A DNA stretch of 64,000 nt from Chroococcus sp. FPU101 (GTDB lineage: Bacteria; Cyanobacteriota; Cyanobacteriia; Cyanobacteriales; Microcystaceae): NCBI RefSeq assembly GCF_017312365.1, contig NZ_BLJI01000008.1, positions 1 through 64,000 on the forward strand, written 5' to 3'. Positions 1-8,169 of the stretch are shown one piece after another (the stretch's first letter is position 1; each line of letters starts with the position of its first letter). Position numbers and translations under genes: made by a program. The notes under the pieces are model-generated. The model saw nothing but the letters and a program-made list of their open reading frames with translations, did not search any database and was not told the DNA's origin.

Positions 1-168
1 GTCGAACATTTATGGGACGAGATTCGAGAAAAGTATTTTTCTAACCGTCTGTTTCTAAGTTTGGATAAAGTTGAGGACACTTTGTGTCAAGCTCTTAAGG
101 AACTTGATTCTCAACCCGAACGCTTACGCTCCATGACTTATTTTCCTCATTTGAGAATTACAGTCTAA
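1..168 (+). CDS. IS630-family transposase, C-terminal fragment
   Basis: Frame 1 is open from the first base of the window to a TAA at 166-168. The 55 residues start with VEHLWDEIREKYF and end with MTYFPHLRITV. This is the typical tail of cyanobacterial IS630 transposases, where the last catalytic acidic residue of the DDE site lies in the NPIEHLWDEI-type motif. The reading frame is open on the left, so the gene continues outside the window and I cannot tell whether the whole transposase is intact. Its stop codon overlaps the truncated end of the integrase gene on the minus strand. Confidence 0.75.
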   Translation, partial: VEHLWDEIREKYFSNRLFLSLDKVEDTLCQALKELDSQPERLRSMTYFPHLRITV

Positions 169-182
169 TTCGCAACTTAGTA
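1..182 (+). mobile_element. Right end of an IS630-family insertion sequence
   Basis: The window opens inside an insertion sequence. The first 168 bases encode the C-terminus of an IS630-type transposase. About 14 bases follow before the reading frame of a disrupted integrase begins on the other strand. IS630 elements insert at TA dinucleotides, and a TA at 181-182 is a plausible junction. The terminal inverted repeat would then be the bases around 167-180, but the left end is outside the window, so neither the repeat nor the target duplication can be confirmed. Confidence 0.6.
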
Positions 183-1132
183 TCACTAATCGTTGTCCCA
201 CTCGGAGCAGGAAAAACTAGATCTTCTGAATTGTGGTGATCCATTTTACGTTCTTTGAGCATTTGAGCTATTTTCGCCGTCAGCGTTATGGTTCTATCTT
301 TCCCCGTTTTAGTAGTTTTGCGGTTTCCTCTCGATACAGATTCACCGATCCAGACGCTTGAACAGTCATCAGCAATATGTTTCCATTTGAGAGCAACCGC
401 CTCTCCAAAGCGGCATCCAGTCCCAAAAAGGAATGTCACAAAATCGGCGTAATGCCGATAGTAACGGTTATTTCTGAAGGTATCTACAATCGCTTGAACT
501 TCGGTAACTGTAAATGGTTTAACCTTTTGTTTAGGAACAGGCTTGACTTTACCAATAACGTTAGACCAAGGATTGTGGCTTAAACTCTGTTCTGCCCACT
601 TCCAACACGCTTGCACCAAAATAAGATAGTCTTTAGCTGTTCTAGTAGAAACTTGTTTCCGCAAGTATTGGACAAAACCATCTGCATCATCCTGATCAAG
701 CAACTCTGCTGGTTTGGAAGGAAAATATCGTTCTAGATGCTTCAAAGTCGCTGTGTAGCGGCAAAGACTACCAGTGTGCAGTTCTTTAGCTTTTGTCTGT
801 GCTTCTATAAACTGCTTAAATAAATCAGCAACATTTAGGTGCTTTTGTTTTGAAGAAGTTGCTTTAGGGGGCTTGTACTTAGAGAGTGTGGCATCAAAGT
901 TACCAGAAGCAATATCTAGTTCGATCTGGGTAGCTTTTGAAAGAGCAACTAAGCGATTGACTTTAGAATCAGGCAAACCGACCGCAATTGCATACCGTTT
1001 TCCTCCATATGTAAATCGCAGTCTCAAGCGTCCATCGTCACTCTCAACTTTGACTAAGCTCGTGTCAGTGGAGACACCGTTCGTTGAAAGTTCTCTTAAG
1101 GAATGATATTCTGGTTTTATATTTCCTACCAT
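158..1132 (-). pseudogene. Phage-type tyrosine recombinase (integrase), truncated by an IS
   Basis: The 324-residue product has an N-terminal arm-binding-type region (GGKRYAIAVGLPDSKVNRL), a SAM-like core-binding domain at about residues 95-195, and the first half of the catalytic domain. The first catalytic arginine is in GTGCRFGEAVALKW, and a strand carrying the catalytic lysine follows in KTTKTGKDRTI. The frame stops soon after LVFPAPSGTTISD. The HxxR box, the second His/Trp and the nucleophilic Tyr are all missing. The last residues (about KLRIRL) come from the end of the IS630 element, so the gene was cut by that insertion and cannot recombine DNA in this form. Its start lies 130 bases from the 3' end of tRNA-Pro, the usual place for an integrase that uses a tRNA 3' end as attachment site. 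Confidence 0.8.
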
Positions 1133-1262
1133 TTTCCTACCACTATTCGGTTGAAAAACGCCTAAAAAGACCCAACCTAGTAGACCGTGTTGACACTAAA
1201 AGAGTGCTAACTCAGTGGTCTTAAAAGTCTTAAAGGCTTATCTGTAGTAGGATTTAAAGCAA

Positions 1263-1336
<74 letters not shown>

Positions 1337-1355
1337 ATATTTAGTCACTTCTTCG

Positions 1356-1361
1356 ATTATA
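1356..1361 (-). promoter_or_regulatory. Candidate -10 box for tRNA-Pro
   Basis: On the minus strand a perfect TATAAT ends 20 bases before the first base of the mature tRNA, which is suitable spacing for a short leader. No good -35 hexamer is visible at the expected distance. The region between this tRNA and the upstream RSH gene is only 47 bases. Confidence 0.35.
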
Positions 1362-1383
1362 TCATATAATGTTATTTTTTGGA

Positions 1384-3633
1384 TTAGTCTCCATCAAATT
1401 GAGTGACGCGACGCACTTCTAAGACATCACTAAGATTTTTTAGACGTTGAATGCTGTTTTCCAGTTGTTCATGATCCCGAATTTCGATGCTGAGAGAAAT
1501 TAACGCGGGTTTGCCGAAACTGGTTTTAACACCTGCATTACAGACATTAATATTTTGGTCACTTAAACGAGTTAATATGTCTCGTAGCACACCGACTCGA
1601 TCGATCGCTTCTATTTGTAGATCAACTTGATAGGTTTGCGCTCGTCCGTTGGTTTCAACGGGGTTCCAGTGTACAGGAATCAGTCTTTCTCCATCAATTT
1701 GCTCAACATTGGGACATTTCTGACGATGAATGGCTATTCCTTTAGCCCCTCGACTGACAAAACCCAAAATCGGTTCACTAGGTAAAGGATTACAACATCG
1801 TGCAATATAATACACTAATCCTTCTACTCCTGCGATCGGTGATTTACTCTTCGTGGTTACATTAGTCGTACGGGTAGAGGTTTGGAGCAAAGAGGGATAT
1901 TCTGGAACTTTGGTGGTTTCTCGGACACGGTTAACGACATTAAATAAGGTTAACTCTCCATATCCTAAACCTGCAAGTAAATCTTCTACTGACTGATAGT
2001 TGCATTGTTTGGCTACTGTTTGCATCCGTTCCGATTTTAGCAACGCTTCTAAGCCATTTTTTCCGAGTTCTTTTTCTAATAAATCTCGTCCACGAGCAAT
2101 ATTTTCGTCACGGCTACAACGCTTAAACCATTGACGGATGCGATGACGTGCGCTAGGTGTTACGACAAAGTTTAACCAATCTAAACTAGGATGGCTATTT
2201 TTACTGGTCACAATTTCAACGATATCACCATTCTCTAAGGGTGTATCTAAAACTGACCAACGTCCATTAATTCGCGCTCCTTTCATATGATGACCGACTT
2301 CGGTATGGATGCGATAGGCAAAATCAACGGGGGTAGCACCTCTAGCTAAGGCAATGACATCACCATCGGGAGTAAACACGTATACATCATCCTCAAAAAG
2401 ATCCCCTTTGAGTCGATCCATGTACTCTTGTGCATCTTTAACTTCTTTTAAATCATTTTGCCATTCAATGAGTTGACGCAACCAAGTAAATTTATCATCA
2501 TCCGATGTTGCCGTAAAATTCGATCCCCCTGTTTCTTTATATTTCCAGTGAGCCGCAATTCCAAATTCTGCGATGTGGTGCATTTCTAGGGTACGAATCT
2601 GGATTTCTAGGGGACGACCATTTAAACTAACAACAGAAGTGTGTAAGGACTGATAACGATTAGGTTTCGGTAATCCAATATAATCTTTAAAGCGTCCTGG
2701 AATGGGAGTAAAAACATCATGGACGATCGCTAAAGTTCTATAACACTCTTCATTGGTTTCGACAATAATTCTAACCGCAGCAATATCAAAGATTTCGTGA
2801 AACTCTTTTTCTTGTCGCTGCATTTTACTATAAATGCCGTAAAGATGCTTCGGTCGTCCTTTTATTTCAAGAATTTTAACACCAATTTTCTGTAAACGTT
2901 CTTTCAGAATATTAGATATTAAATCTAATCTAGCTTCTCGATCAACTCGTTTCTCTGCGATACAAGATTGAATCTCTCGATAAGACTCTGGTTCTAAATA
3001 TTTAAAGCATAAATCTTCTAATTCCCATTTAAAACTTCCTATCCCTAAACGGTTCGCTAAAGGTGCAAATATTTCTCTAGTTTCAAGGGCGATGCGTTTT
3101 TGTTTTTCGGGGTCAAGCGGTTCTAAGGTTCGCATATTATGCAGTCGATCCGCTAATTTTACAACGATGACGCGCACATCTTTCGCCATAGCTAAGAACA
3201 TCCGACGAAAGTTCTCTGCTTGACGTTCTGTTTTACTAGAAAAATTAAACTTTGATAACTTAGTGACTCCTTCCACTAACTGACGAACTTCTGTGCCAAA
3301 GCGTTCCTCAATTTCCTCTACTGTTACCTCTGTATCTTCTACCACATCATGCAGAAATCCTGCTGCAACCATCGCCCTATCACCACCTAGATCTCGCAGT
3401 AACCCCGCTACAGCAATAGGATGAGCAATATACGGTTCACCTGATTTTCGCCGTTGTCCCTCATGAAGTTTGTATGCAAAATTAAACGCTTGACAGATGA
3501 GATGACTATCTTCCTTTGATGTTCCTGATGCGTCATCTAACAAACATTGTTGTAGCCATTCGGGAAGCTCGACGGAAAAGCTGTCGGTTTCAGTTTTGTC
3601 GGGTTGGGTTAAGGTGAGCGTGTTCATATTCAT
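1384..3633 (-). CDS. Bifunctional (p)ppGpp synthetase/hydrolase, RelA/SpoT family
   Basis: This 749-residue protein is a full-length long RSH enzyme that makes and breaks the alarmone (p)ppGpp during nutrient stress. The N-terminal HD hydrolase domain has its His-Asp pair at residues 95-96 (GFLHDVVEDT). The synthetase domain follows (LYGIYSKMQRQ, FDIAAVRIIV). Then come a TGS domain at about 410-455 (VYVFTPDGDVIALA), a zinc-finger-like stretch (ARCCNPLPSEPILGF), and a C-terminal ACT domain at about 675-745. With both the HD pair and the synthetase core present it should be bifunctional, which is usual where one long RSH serves the whole cell. It diverges from the patD-like gene across a region rich in inverted repeats. 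The first Met is followed by a second at residue 3; either could be the start. Confidence 0.93.
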   Translation of the reverse strand: MNMNTLTLTQPDKTETDSFSVELPEWLQQCLLDDASGTSKEDSHLICQAFNFAYKLHEGQRRKSGEPYIAHPIAVAGLLRDLGGDRAMVAAGFLHDVVEDTEVTVEEIEERFGTEVRQLVEGVTKLSKFNFSSKTERQAENFRRMFLAMAKDVRVIVVKLADRLHNMRTLEPLDPEKQKRIALETREIFAPLANRLGIGSFKWELEDLCFKYLEPESYREIQSCIAEKRVDREARLDLISNILKERLQKIGVKILEIKGRPKHLYGIYSKMQRQEKEFHEIFDIAAVRIIVETNEECYRTLAIVHDVFTPIPGRFKDYIGLPKPNRYQSLHTSVVSLNGRPLEIQIRTLEMHHIAEFGIAAHWKYKETGGSNFTATSDDDKFTWLRQLIEWQNDLKEVKDAQEYMDRLKGDLFEDDVYVFTPDGDVIALARGATPVDFAYRIHTEVGHHMKGARINGRWSVLDTPLENGDIVEIVTSKNSHPSLDWLNFVVTPSARHRIRQWFKRCSRDENIARGRDLLEKELGKNGLEALLKSERMQTVAKQCNYQSVEDLLAGLGYGELTLFNVVNRVRETTKVPEYPSLLQTSTRTTNVTTKSKSPIAGVEGLVYYIARCCNPLPSEPILGFVSRGAKGIAIHRQKCPNVEQIDGERLIPVHWNPVETNGRAQTYQVDLQIEAIDRVGVLRDILTRLSDQNINVCNAGVKTSFGKPALISLSIEIRDHEQLENSIQRLKNLSDVLEVRRVTQFDGD

Positions 3634-3703
3634 TCAAAAGGGGTTTTGGGAGTCACTAACATTAAGGCGAGGAATTAAGCTGTTTATTTAATTTAGCTAT
3701 TCT

Positions 3704-3733
3704 TTTCATTAATGTGTTGATCGATTAATGAAA
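3704..3733. repeat. Inverted repeat, 10-bp arms
   Basis: TTTCATTAAT at 3704-3713 is mirrored by ATTAATGAAA at 3724-3733 with a 10-base spacer. It lies about 70 bases upstream of the RSH start and could be an operator or a leader hairpin. It has no run of T, so it is not a terminator of the usual kind. Confidence 0.5.
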
Positions 3734-3825
3734 TAAGTACATTAATTTGATGCTAGGTTGACGAAGAATCAACTTCTGCCAATTTCTTTAGCATTGATGG
3801 AGGGTGGAAATCCGAAAAAAGCGGG

Positions 3826-3856
3826 TTTGTTTTAATGTTTTGAGCTTTAAAACAAA
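3826..3856. repeat. Inverted repeat, 10-bp arms
   Basis: TTTGTTTTAA at 3826-3835 is mirrored by TTAAAACAAA at 3847-3856 with an 11-base spacer. It lies about 75 bases upstream of the patD-like start. The arms are very AT-rich, so the hairpin would be weak; an operator role is possible but unproven. Confidence 0.45.
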
Positions 3857-3931
3857 ACTAGAACTGAATTGATCTTATGATCAGATGCACGAGGAACTTT
3901 ATTTTACAAATTTTAACTCAGATTGTCATGT

Positions 3932-4294
3932 ATGTTACCATCTTCTCATCAAAAAGTTTATCAAAATTTTAAGGAAGCGTTAAAAGCCCTACAGGAAGCC
4001 GTCAAACACTCATCTGAGGAGCGACAAACTACTTATCATCGAGTAGAACATTTGTTTTATTCTGAGGTGATCCCATTAACCGAAGCTGAAATTAATCCAG
4101 AAATTGTTTCGCGTTGGCGTTCTATTCAAACGGAACTACATCGAATGTTTAAACTTTTGGCAACTGATTGGTTATTTTTGTGGTCATCTCGACAGATGGC
4201 GACGAAACAAGAACGATTAAATGTATTTTGCGATCGCATTGAGCAAATGATCAAATTTTGTCGCATTTTATTAGAGGAGACGGATCAATCTTAA
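3932..4294 (+). CDS. patD: PatD-family protein (heterocyst frequency control homolog)
   Basis: The product is about 120 residues, all-helical and cytoplasmic. Its pattern resembles the PatD family: an N-terminal helix pair, then VIPLTEAEI, SRWRSIQTELHRMFKLLATDW, and a final helix with FCDRIEQMIKFCRILL. In filamentous Nostocales PatD affects how many cells become heterocysts. Homologs also occur in cyanobacteria without heterocysts, where the role is unknown. A TTG at 3923 is in frame, but the ATG at 3932 is preferred because it is a strong codon three residues later. Sixteen bases separate this gene from the ABC ATPase gene downstream, so the two are probably co-transcribed. The family call is from memory of the sequence pattern. 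Confidence 0.65.
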   Translation: MLPSSHQKVYQNFKEALKALQEAVKHSSEERQTTYHRVEHLFYSEVIPLTEAEINPEIVSRWRSIQTELHRMFKLLATDWLFLWSSRQMATKQERLNVFCDRIEQMIKFCRILLEETDQS

Positions 4295-4310
4295 CAAGGA
4301 GCAAAGACGC

Positions 4311-5954
4311 ATGAAGCAACCGATATTAAGTGTAGAAAATTTAAAGATTGCTTATCCGAGTCACCTCAAAAGACCAAAATGGGCTGTCAATGACGTTTCA
4401 TTTACCCTATCACCAGGGGAAAAATTAGGTTTAGTGGGTGAGTCGGGATGCGGCAAATCTACAATTGGACGCGCTTTGATGCGACTACTGTCCGAAACCA
4501 CCGAAATTCAAGGGAATATCTTCTATCAAAATCAATCGCTTTTATCTTTGTCGGGATCAGCTTTACGTCTATTTCGAGGGGAAGTCGTTGGGTTAATATT
4601 TCAAGATCCAATGACTCGTTTAGATCCATTAATGACCATTGGGGATCATTGTATCGAAACCCTCAAAGCTCATCAAGGAAATCTTTCTTATCGTCAAGCC
4701 AAAGAAAAAGCAATTTCTATTTTAGAAAAAGTCAAAATACCGCCGAACCGTTGGAAACAATATCCTCATGAATTTAGTGGAGGAATGAGACAACGAGTAG
4801 CGATCGCACTAGCATTACTCCTCAATCCTAGACTGATTATCGCTGATGAACCGACCACCAGTTTAGATGTTACCGTAGCCGCCGAAATTCTTCAAGAATT
4901 GACCCGTTTGTGTAGCGAAGAACAGATGGGATTATTGCTGATTTCTCATGATTTAGCCATGATTGGAGAATACTGCGATCGTATTGCTGTGATGTATCAA
5001 GGTCAGATTGTCGAATCTGGCTCAGTCAATGATATTTTTTTACATCCTCAACACAATTATACTCAGTCTCTCCTCAAAGCCGCTTTACATCTTCAAGTCA
5101 CTAAAAAAGAATTAAAAAAACCTAACTTCATCACTTCCCCTTTATTAAAAGTACAAGATTTAAAACAACATTACACCCTAGAAGGTAACTTTTTTGAACA
5201 ATGGGTTACAAAAGAAAAAAAATTCATTAAAGCAGTTGATGGGGTAAGTTTTGAACTCTATCCTGGGGAAACATTAGGATTAGTTGGTGAGTCAGGTTGC
5301 GGTAAAAGTACTTTATCTCGTACCATCTTGCAGTTAATTCGTCCCACCTCTGGAATCATTCAATATGAAGAAGAAAATTTAAGTAGTTTATCTACTTCTA
5401 AAATGCGCTTCTTAAGAAAAAAGATCCAAATGATTTTCCAAGATCCTCATGCTTGTTTAAATCCGATGATGACAATTGGTGAAAGTATCGCTGACCCTTT
5501 GTTCATTCATCATCTAGTCACCACACCAGAAGCCGCTAAAAAAGAAGTTTTAGAAATGTTAGAAAAAGTTGGATTAACACCAACAGAAGATTATTATTGG
5601 CGATATCCGAAACAATTATCTGGAGGACAACAACAAAGAGTCGCTATTGCTAGAGCATTAATTACTAAACCTCAATTAGTGATTTGTGATGAACCTGTGA
5701 GTATGCTTGATGCGAGTATCCAAAGTCAAGTTTTAGAATTAATGTCTGATTTAAAGAAAGAATTAAAACTTACTTATTTATTTATTACACATGATCTGTG
5801 GGTAGCGCGATATTTTTGCGATCGTATAGCAGTGATGAATAGTGGTAAAATTGTAGAAATTGGTTTAACGGAAGATGTTTTTAATCATCCGCAACATCCT
5901 TATACTCAAAAGTTATTAAAAGCGGCTCCTTTAATTCGTTCTCAGTCGGCGTAG
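4311..5954 (+). CDS. ABC transporter ATP-binding protein, peptide type, two fused ATPase domains
   Basis: This 547-residue protein carries two complete ABC ATPases of the oligopeptide/dipeptide/nickel class, like E. coli YejF or a DppD-DppF fusion. Domain 1 has Walker A GESGCGKST, signature FSGGMRQRVAIA and Walker B LIIADEP. Domain 2 has GESGCGKST, LSGGQQQRVAIA and LVICDEP. Each half ends in the oligopeptide-transporter C-terminal motif (HPQHNYTQSLLKA; HPQHPYTQKLLKA). Such proteins energise uptake of peptides or similar solutes through two permeases encoded elsewhere; no permease or binding protein of that class is adjacent. A good ribosome-binding site (AAGGAG) lies at 4296-4301. It is not the ATPase of the downstream amino-acid importer, which needs a different, short subunit. 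Confidence 0.9.
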   Translation: MKQPILSVENLKIAYPSHLKRPKWAVNDVSFTLSPGEKLGLVGESGCGKSTIGRALMRLLSETTEIQGNIFYQNQSLLSLSGSALRLFRGEVVGLIFQDPMTRLDPLMTIGDHCIETLKAHQGNLSYRQAKEKAISILEKVKIPPNRWKQYPHEFSGGMRQRVAIALALLLNPRLIIADEPTTSLDVTVAAEILQELTRLCSEEQMGLLLISHDLAMIGEYCDRIAVMYQGQIVESGSVNDIFLHPQHNYTQSLLKAALHLQVTKKELKKPNFITSPLLKVQDLKQHYTLEGNFFEQWVTKEKKFIKAVDGVSFELYPGETLGLVGESGCGKSTLSRTILQLIRPTSGIIQYEEENLSSLSTSKMRFLRKKIQMIFQDPHACLNPMMTIGESIADPLFIHHLVTTPEAAKKEVLEMLEKVGLTPTEDYYWRYPKQLSGGQQQRVAIARALITKPQLVICDEPVSMLDASIQSQVLELMSDLKKELKLTYLFITHDLWVARYFCDRIAVMNSGKIVEIGLTEDVFNHPQHPYTQKLLKAAPLIRSQSA

Positions 5955-6040
5955 TTATTTGATATAATTCGATTTGTTAATAAAATGAGTAATAAAAAAG
6001 AGTGTAACTAATTACACCTTAGACAATTCAATCAATTTTT

Positions 6041-7123
6041 ATGAAGAAAAATAGCAAATCTTATATTAGTCTAGTCGTTCTTGGAATTAGCTTATTGCTT
6101 TCTAGCTGTGGAGATGAAAATGCGCCACTAACAGACCAAAATTCTACCAAACCAAACCAGACAGCGACTAATATTCAAAATAATCGTTTAGCAACCATTA
6201 AACAGCGTGGTAGGTTGATTTGTGGGATTAATGGACAGCTACCTGGTTTTAGTTTTGTCAATGAAAATGGTGAATATTCAGGGATGGATGTCGATATCTG
6301 TCGTGCGATCGCAGCCGCTTTATTTGATGATCCCACTAAAGTAGAATACCGTACATTGAGTACTCAAGAACGCTTTACCGCCGTACAATCAGGTGAAGTC
6401 GATATCCTCAGCCGTAATACAACTTATACTTTAAGTCGTGATACATCAGTTGGTCTAGAATTTGCCCCCATTACTTTTTATGATGGTCAAGGAATTATAG
6501 TTTCTAGAGCCAGTGGGATAAAAACGATAGAAGCATTGAAGGGAAAAACCATCTGTGTACAGGCTGGAACGACCTCAGAGCTTAATCTGACTGATCAAAT
6601 GCGAAAACGGGGTATCGATTATACACCCGTGGTTTTTGACGATGCTGATGCCATGTACGCCGCTTATCAACAAGGTCGTTGTCAGGGTGCCACTTCAGAT
6701 CGATCGCAACTAAGTTCACGACGAACTGCTTTTCCAAAACCCGATGATCACATTGTTTTAGATGCAGTCATTTCTAAAGAACCTTTAGCGGTAGCAGTCG
6801 CTAATGGTGATACAGCTTGGTCAGATGTAGTGAAATGGACGATTTATACTTTAATAGAAGCCGAAGAACAGGGAATCACTTCCAAAAATATTGGTACTTT
6901 TACTAACAGTCAAGATCCGACGGTTAAACGTTTTTTAGGAACGGAAGGCGAGTTAGGGACAGATATGGGACTGTCTAATGATTTTGCTACTCGTATTATT
7001 ACCCATGTGGGTAATTACAGTGAAATATATGAGCGAAATATTACTAAAAATTTAGGTCTAGAACGCGGTTTCAATCAACTTTGGACAAAAGGAGGTTTGT
7101 TATATTCACCTCCATTCCGTTAA
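6041..7123 (+). CDS. natF: Amino-acid ABC transporter substrate-binding lipoprotein (NatF/AapJ type)
   Basis: The 360-residue protein begins with a lipoprotein signal peptide (lipobox LSSC, Cys at residue 23) and continues as a family 3 solute-binding protein. Motifs typical of the general or polar L-amino-acid binding proteins AapJ/BztA/NatF include RGRLICGINGQLPGFSF, GMDVDICRAIAAALF and SGEVDILSRNTTYT. It should capture amino acids in the periplasm and deliver them to the NatG-NatH permease pair. Those permease genes lie downstream on the same strand but are separated from this gene by a restriction-modification pair of about 2 kb, an unusual interruption. The NatF name is by analogy with the N-II system of Anabaena. 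Confidence 0.9.
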   Translation: MKKNSKSYISLVVLGISLLLSSCGDENAPLTDQNSTKPNQTATNIQNNRLATIKQRGRLICGINGQLPGFSFVNENGEYSGMDVDICRAIAAALFDDPTKVEYRTLSTQERFTAVQSGEVDILSRNTTYTLSRDTSVGLEFAPITFYDGQGIIVSRASGIKTIEALKGKTICVQAGTTSELNLTDQMRKRGIDYTPVVFDDADAMYAAYQQGRCQGATSDRSQLSSRRTAFPKPDDHIVLDAVISKEPLAVAVANGDTAWSDVVKWTIYTLIEAEEQGITSKNIGTFTNSQDPTVKRFLGTEGELGTDMGLSNDFATRIITHVGNYSEIYERNITKNLGLERGFNQLWTKGGLLYSPPFR

Positions 7124-7159
7124 ATAAGTAACTATTACAGTACATTTTTTAGGTACTCA

Positions 7160-8155
7160 ATGAGTTTATTTAATAGTCAAAAAGAACTTCAATTTATTGA
7201 TTTATTTTGTGGCTTGGGAGGATTTCGCATTGCGGCCGAAATTGCTTGTAAAGAGCGAGGGATCAAACCTAAGTTTATTTTTGCTAGTGATATTGATTCT
7301 GATGCTCAAAAAATTTATCATGCTAACTTTGGTGAAAAACCTCAAGGTGATATTACCCAAATTGAAGCCAGTACTATTCCTGATCATGCTATTCTACTAG
7401 CTGGATTTCCCTGTCAACCGTTTAGCATTTGCGGTGACTTAAAAGGATTTGATGATATTCGCGGTACCCGATTTTTTGATATTGCTCGTATTCTAAAAGA
7501 AAAACAACCATCGGCTTTTATTTTAGAAAATGTTAAACAGTTAAAAGGACATCAACAAGGCAAGACCCTACAACGAATTATAGACACATTAAATACTTTA
7601 GGTTATTATACAGACTATAAAATTTTAAATGCTCTTGATTTTGGCTTACCTCAGAAACGTGAAAGATTATTTATCGTTGGTTTTAGAAAACATTACTCTT
7701 TTGTTTGGCCTAAACAAAAAATTAAAATGAAATCTTTATCCGAAATTCTTGAACAATCAGTTAATGAATTTTATTTTGCTTCAGAAAAAATACGTCAAAA
7801 TCGTCTTGATAAAACAATAGGAAAAAAAGAATATAATGAACCTACAATTTGGCATGAAAATAAAGCAGGAAATATAAGTGTTTATCCTTATTCTTGTGCT
7901 TTAAGAGCAGGAGCATCGTATAATTATCTATTAGTTAATGGAGAAAGACGATTAACAGAGCGTGAAATGTTGCGACTTCAAGGTTATCCAGATTCTTATC
8001 AAATATTAGGGAGTTATCAAGCAATGCGTAAACTTGTGGGTAATACGGTTGCTATCCCTTGTGTTGTTGCTGTTATTCAATCTGTACTAGATATACTATT
8101 GAAAAATTCTGAACCAACTCCAATAGTTACGCAACTTAGCTTAATGGAAATGTAA
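7160..8155 (+). CDS. DNA (cytosine-5) methyltransferase, partner of a HaeII-type nuclease
   Basis: At 331 residues this is a typical C5 methyltransferase. It shows motif I (DLFCGLGGFRIA, SAM binding), motif IV with the catalytic Cys (GFPCQPFSICG), motif VI (ILENVKQL), motif VIII (PQKRERLFIVG), motif IX (RLTEREMLRLQGYPDSY) and motif X (VGNTVAIPC). The variable target-recognition region lies at about 190-265. It begins 36 bases after natF, and the HaeII-like nuclease gene starts 14 bases after it. The cognate HaeII system recognises RGCGCY; the specificity here is inferred only from the partner. The gene looks intact, so its host is probably still methylated even though the nuclease is broken. 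No HIP1 site is visible in this gene or its partner. Confidence 0.93.
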   Translation: MSLFNSQKELQFIDLFCGLGGFRIAAEIACKERGIKPKFIFASDIDSDAQKIYHANFGEKPQGDITQIEASTIPDHAILLAGFPCQPFSICGDLKGFDDIRGTRFFDIARILKEKQPSAFILENVKQLKGHQQGKTLQRIIDTLNTLGYYTDYKILNALDFGLPQKRERLFIVGFRKHYSFVWPKQKIKMKSLSEILEQSVNEFYFASEKIRQNRLDKTIGKKEYNEPTIWHENKAGNISVYPYSCALRAGASYNYLLVNGERRLTEREMLRLQGYPDSYQILGSYQAMRKLVGNTVAIPCVVAVIQSVLDILLKNSEPTPIVTQLSLMEM

Positions 8156-8169
8156 GGAATAAATTAACT

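Larger units (their letters stand above)
3634..3931. other. Divergent intergenic region with two hairpins
   Basis: This gap of about 300 bases separates the divergent RSH and patD-like genes and should hold both promoters. I see no ORF of note. It contains two perfect 10-bp inverted repeats, listed separately. No clear sigma-70 promoter pair stands out. Confidence 0.5.

Noticed and set aside
4311-5954. The two-domain ABC ATPase as the energy subunit of the natFGH importer
   Set aside because: Its C-terminal motifs are of the peptide/nickel class; polar amino-acid importers use a short single-domain ATPase.
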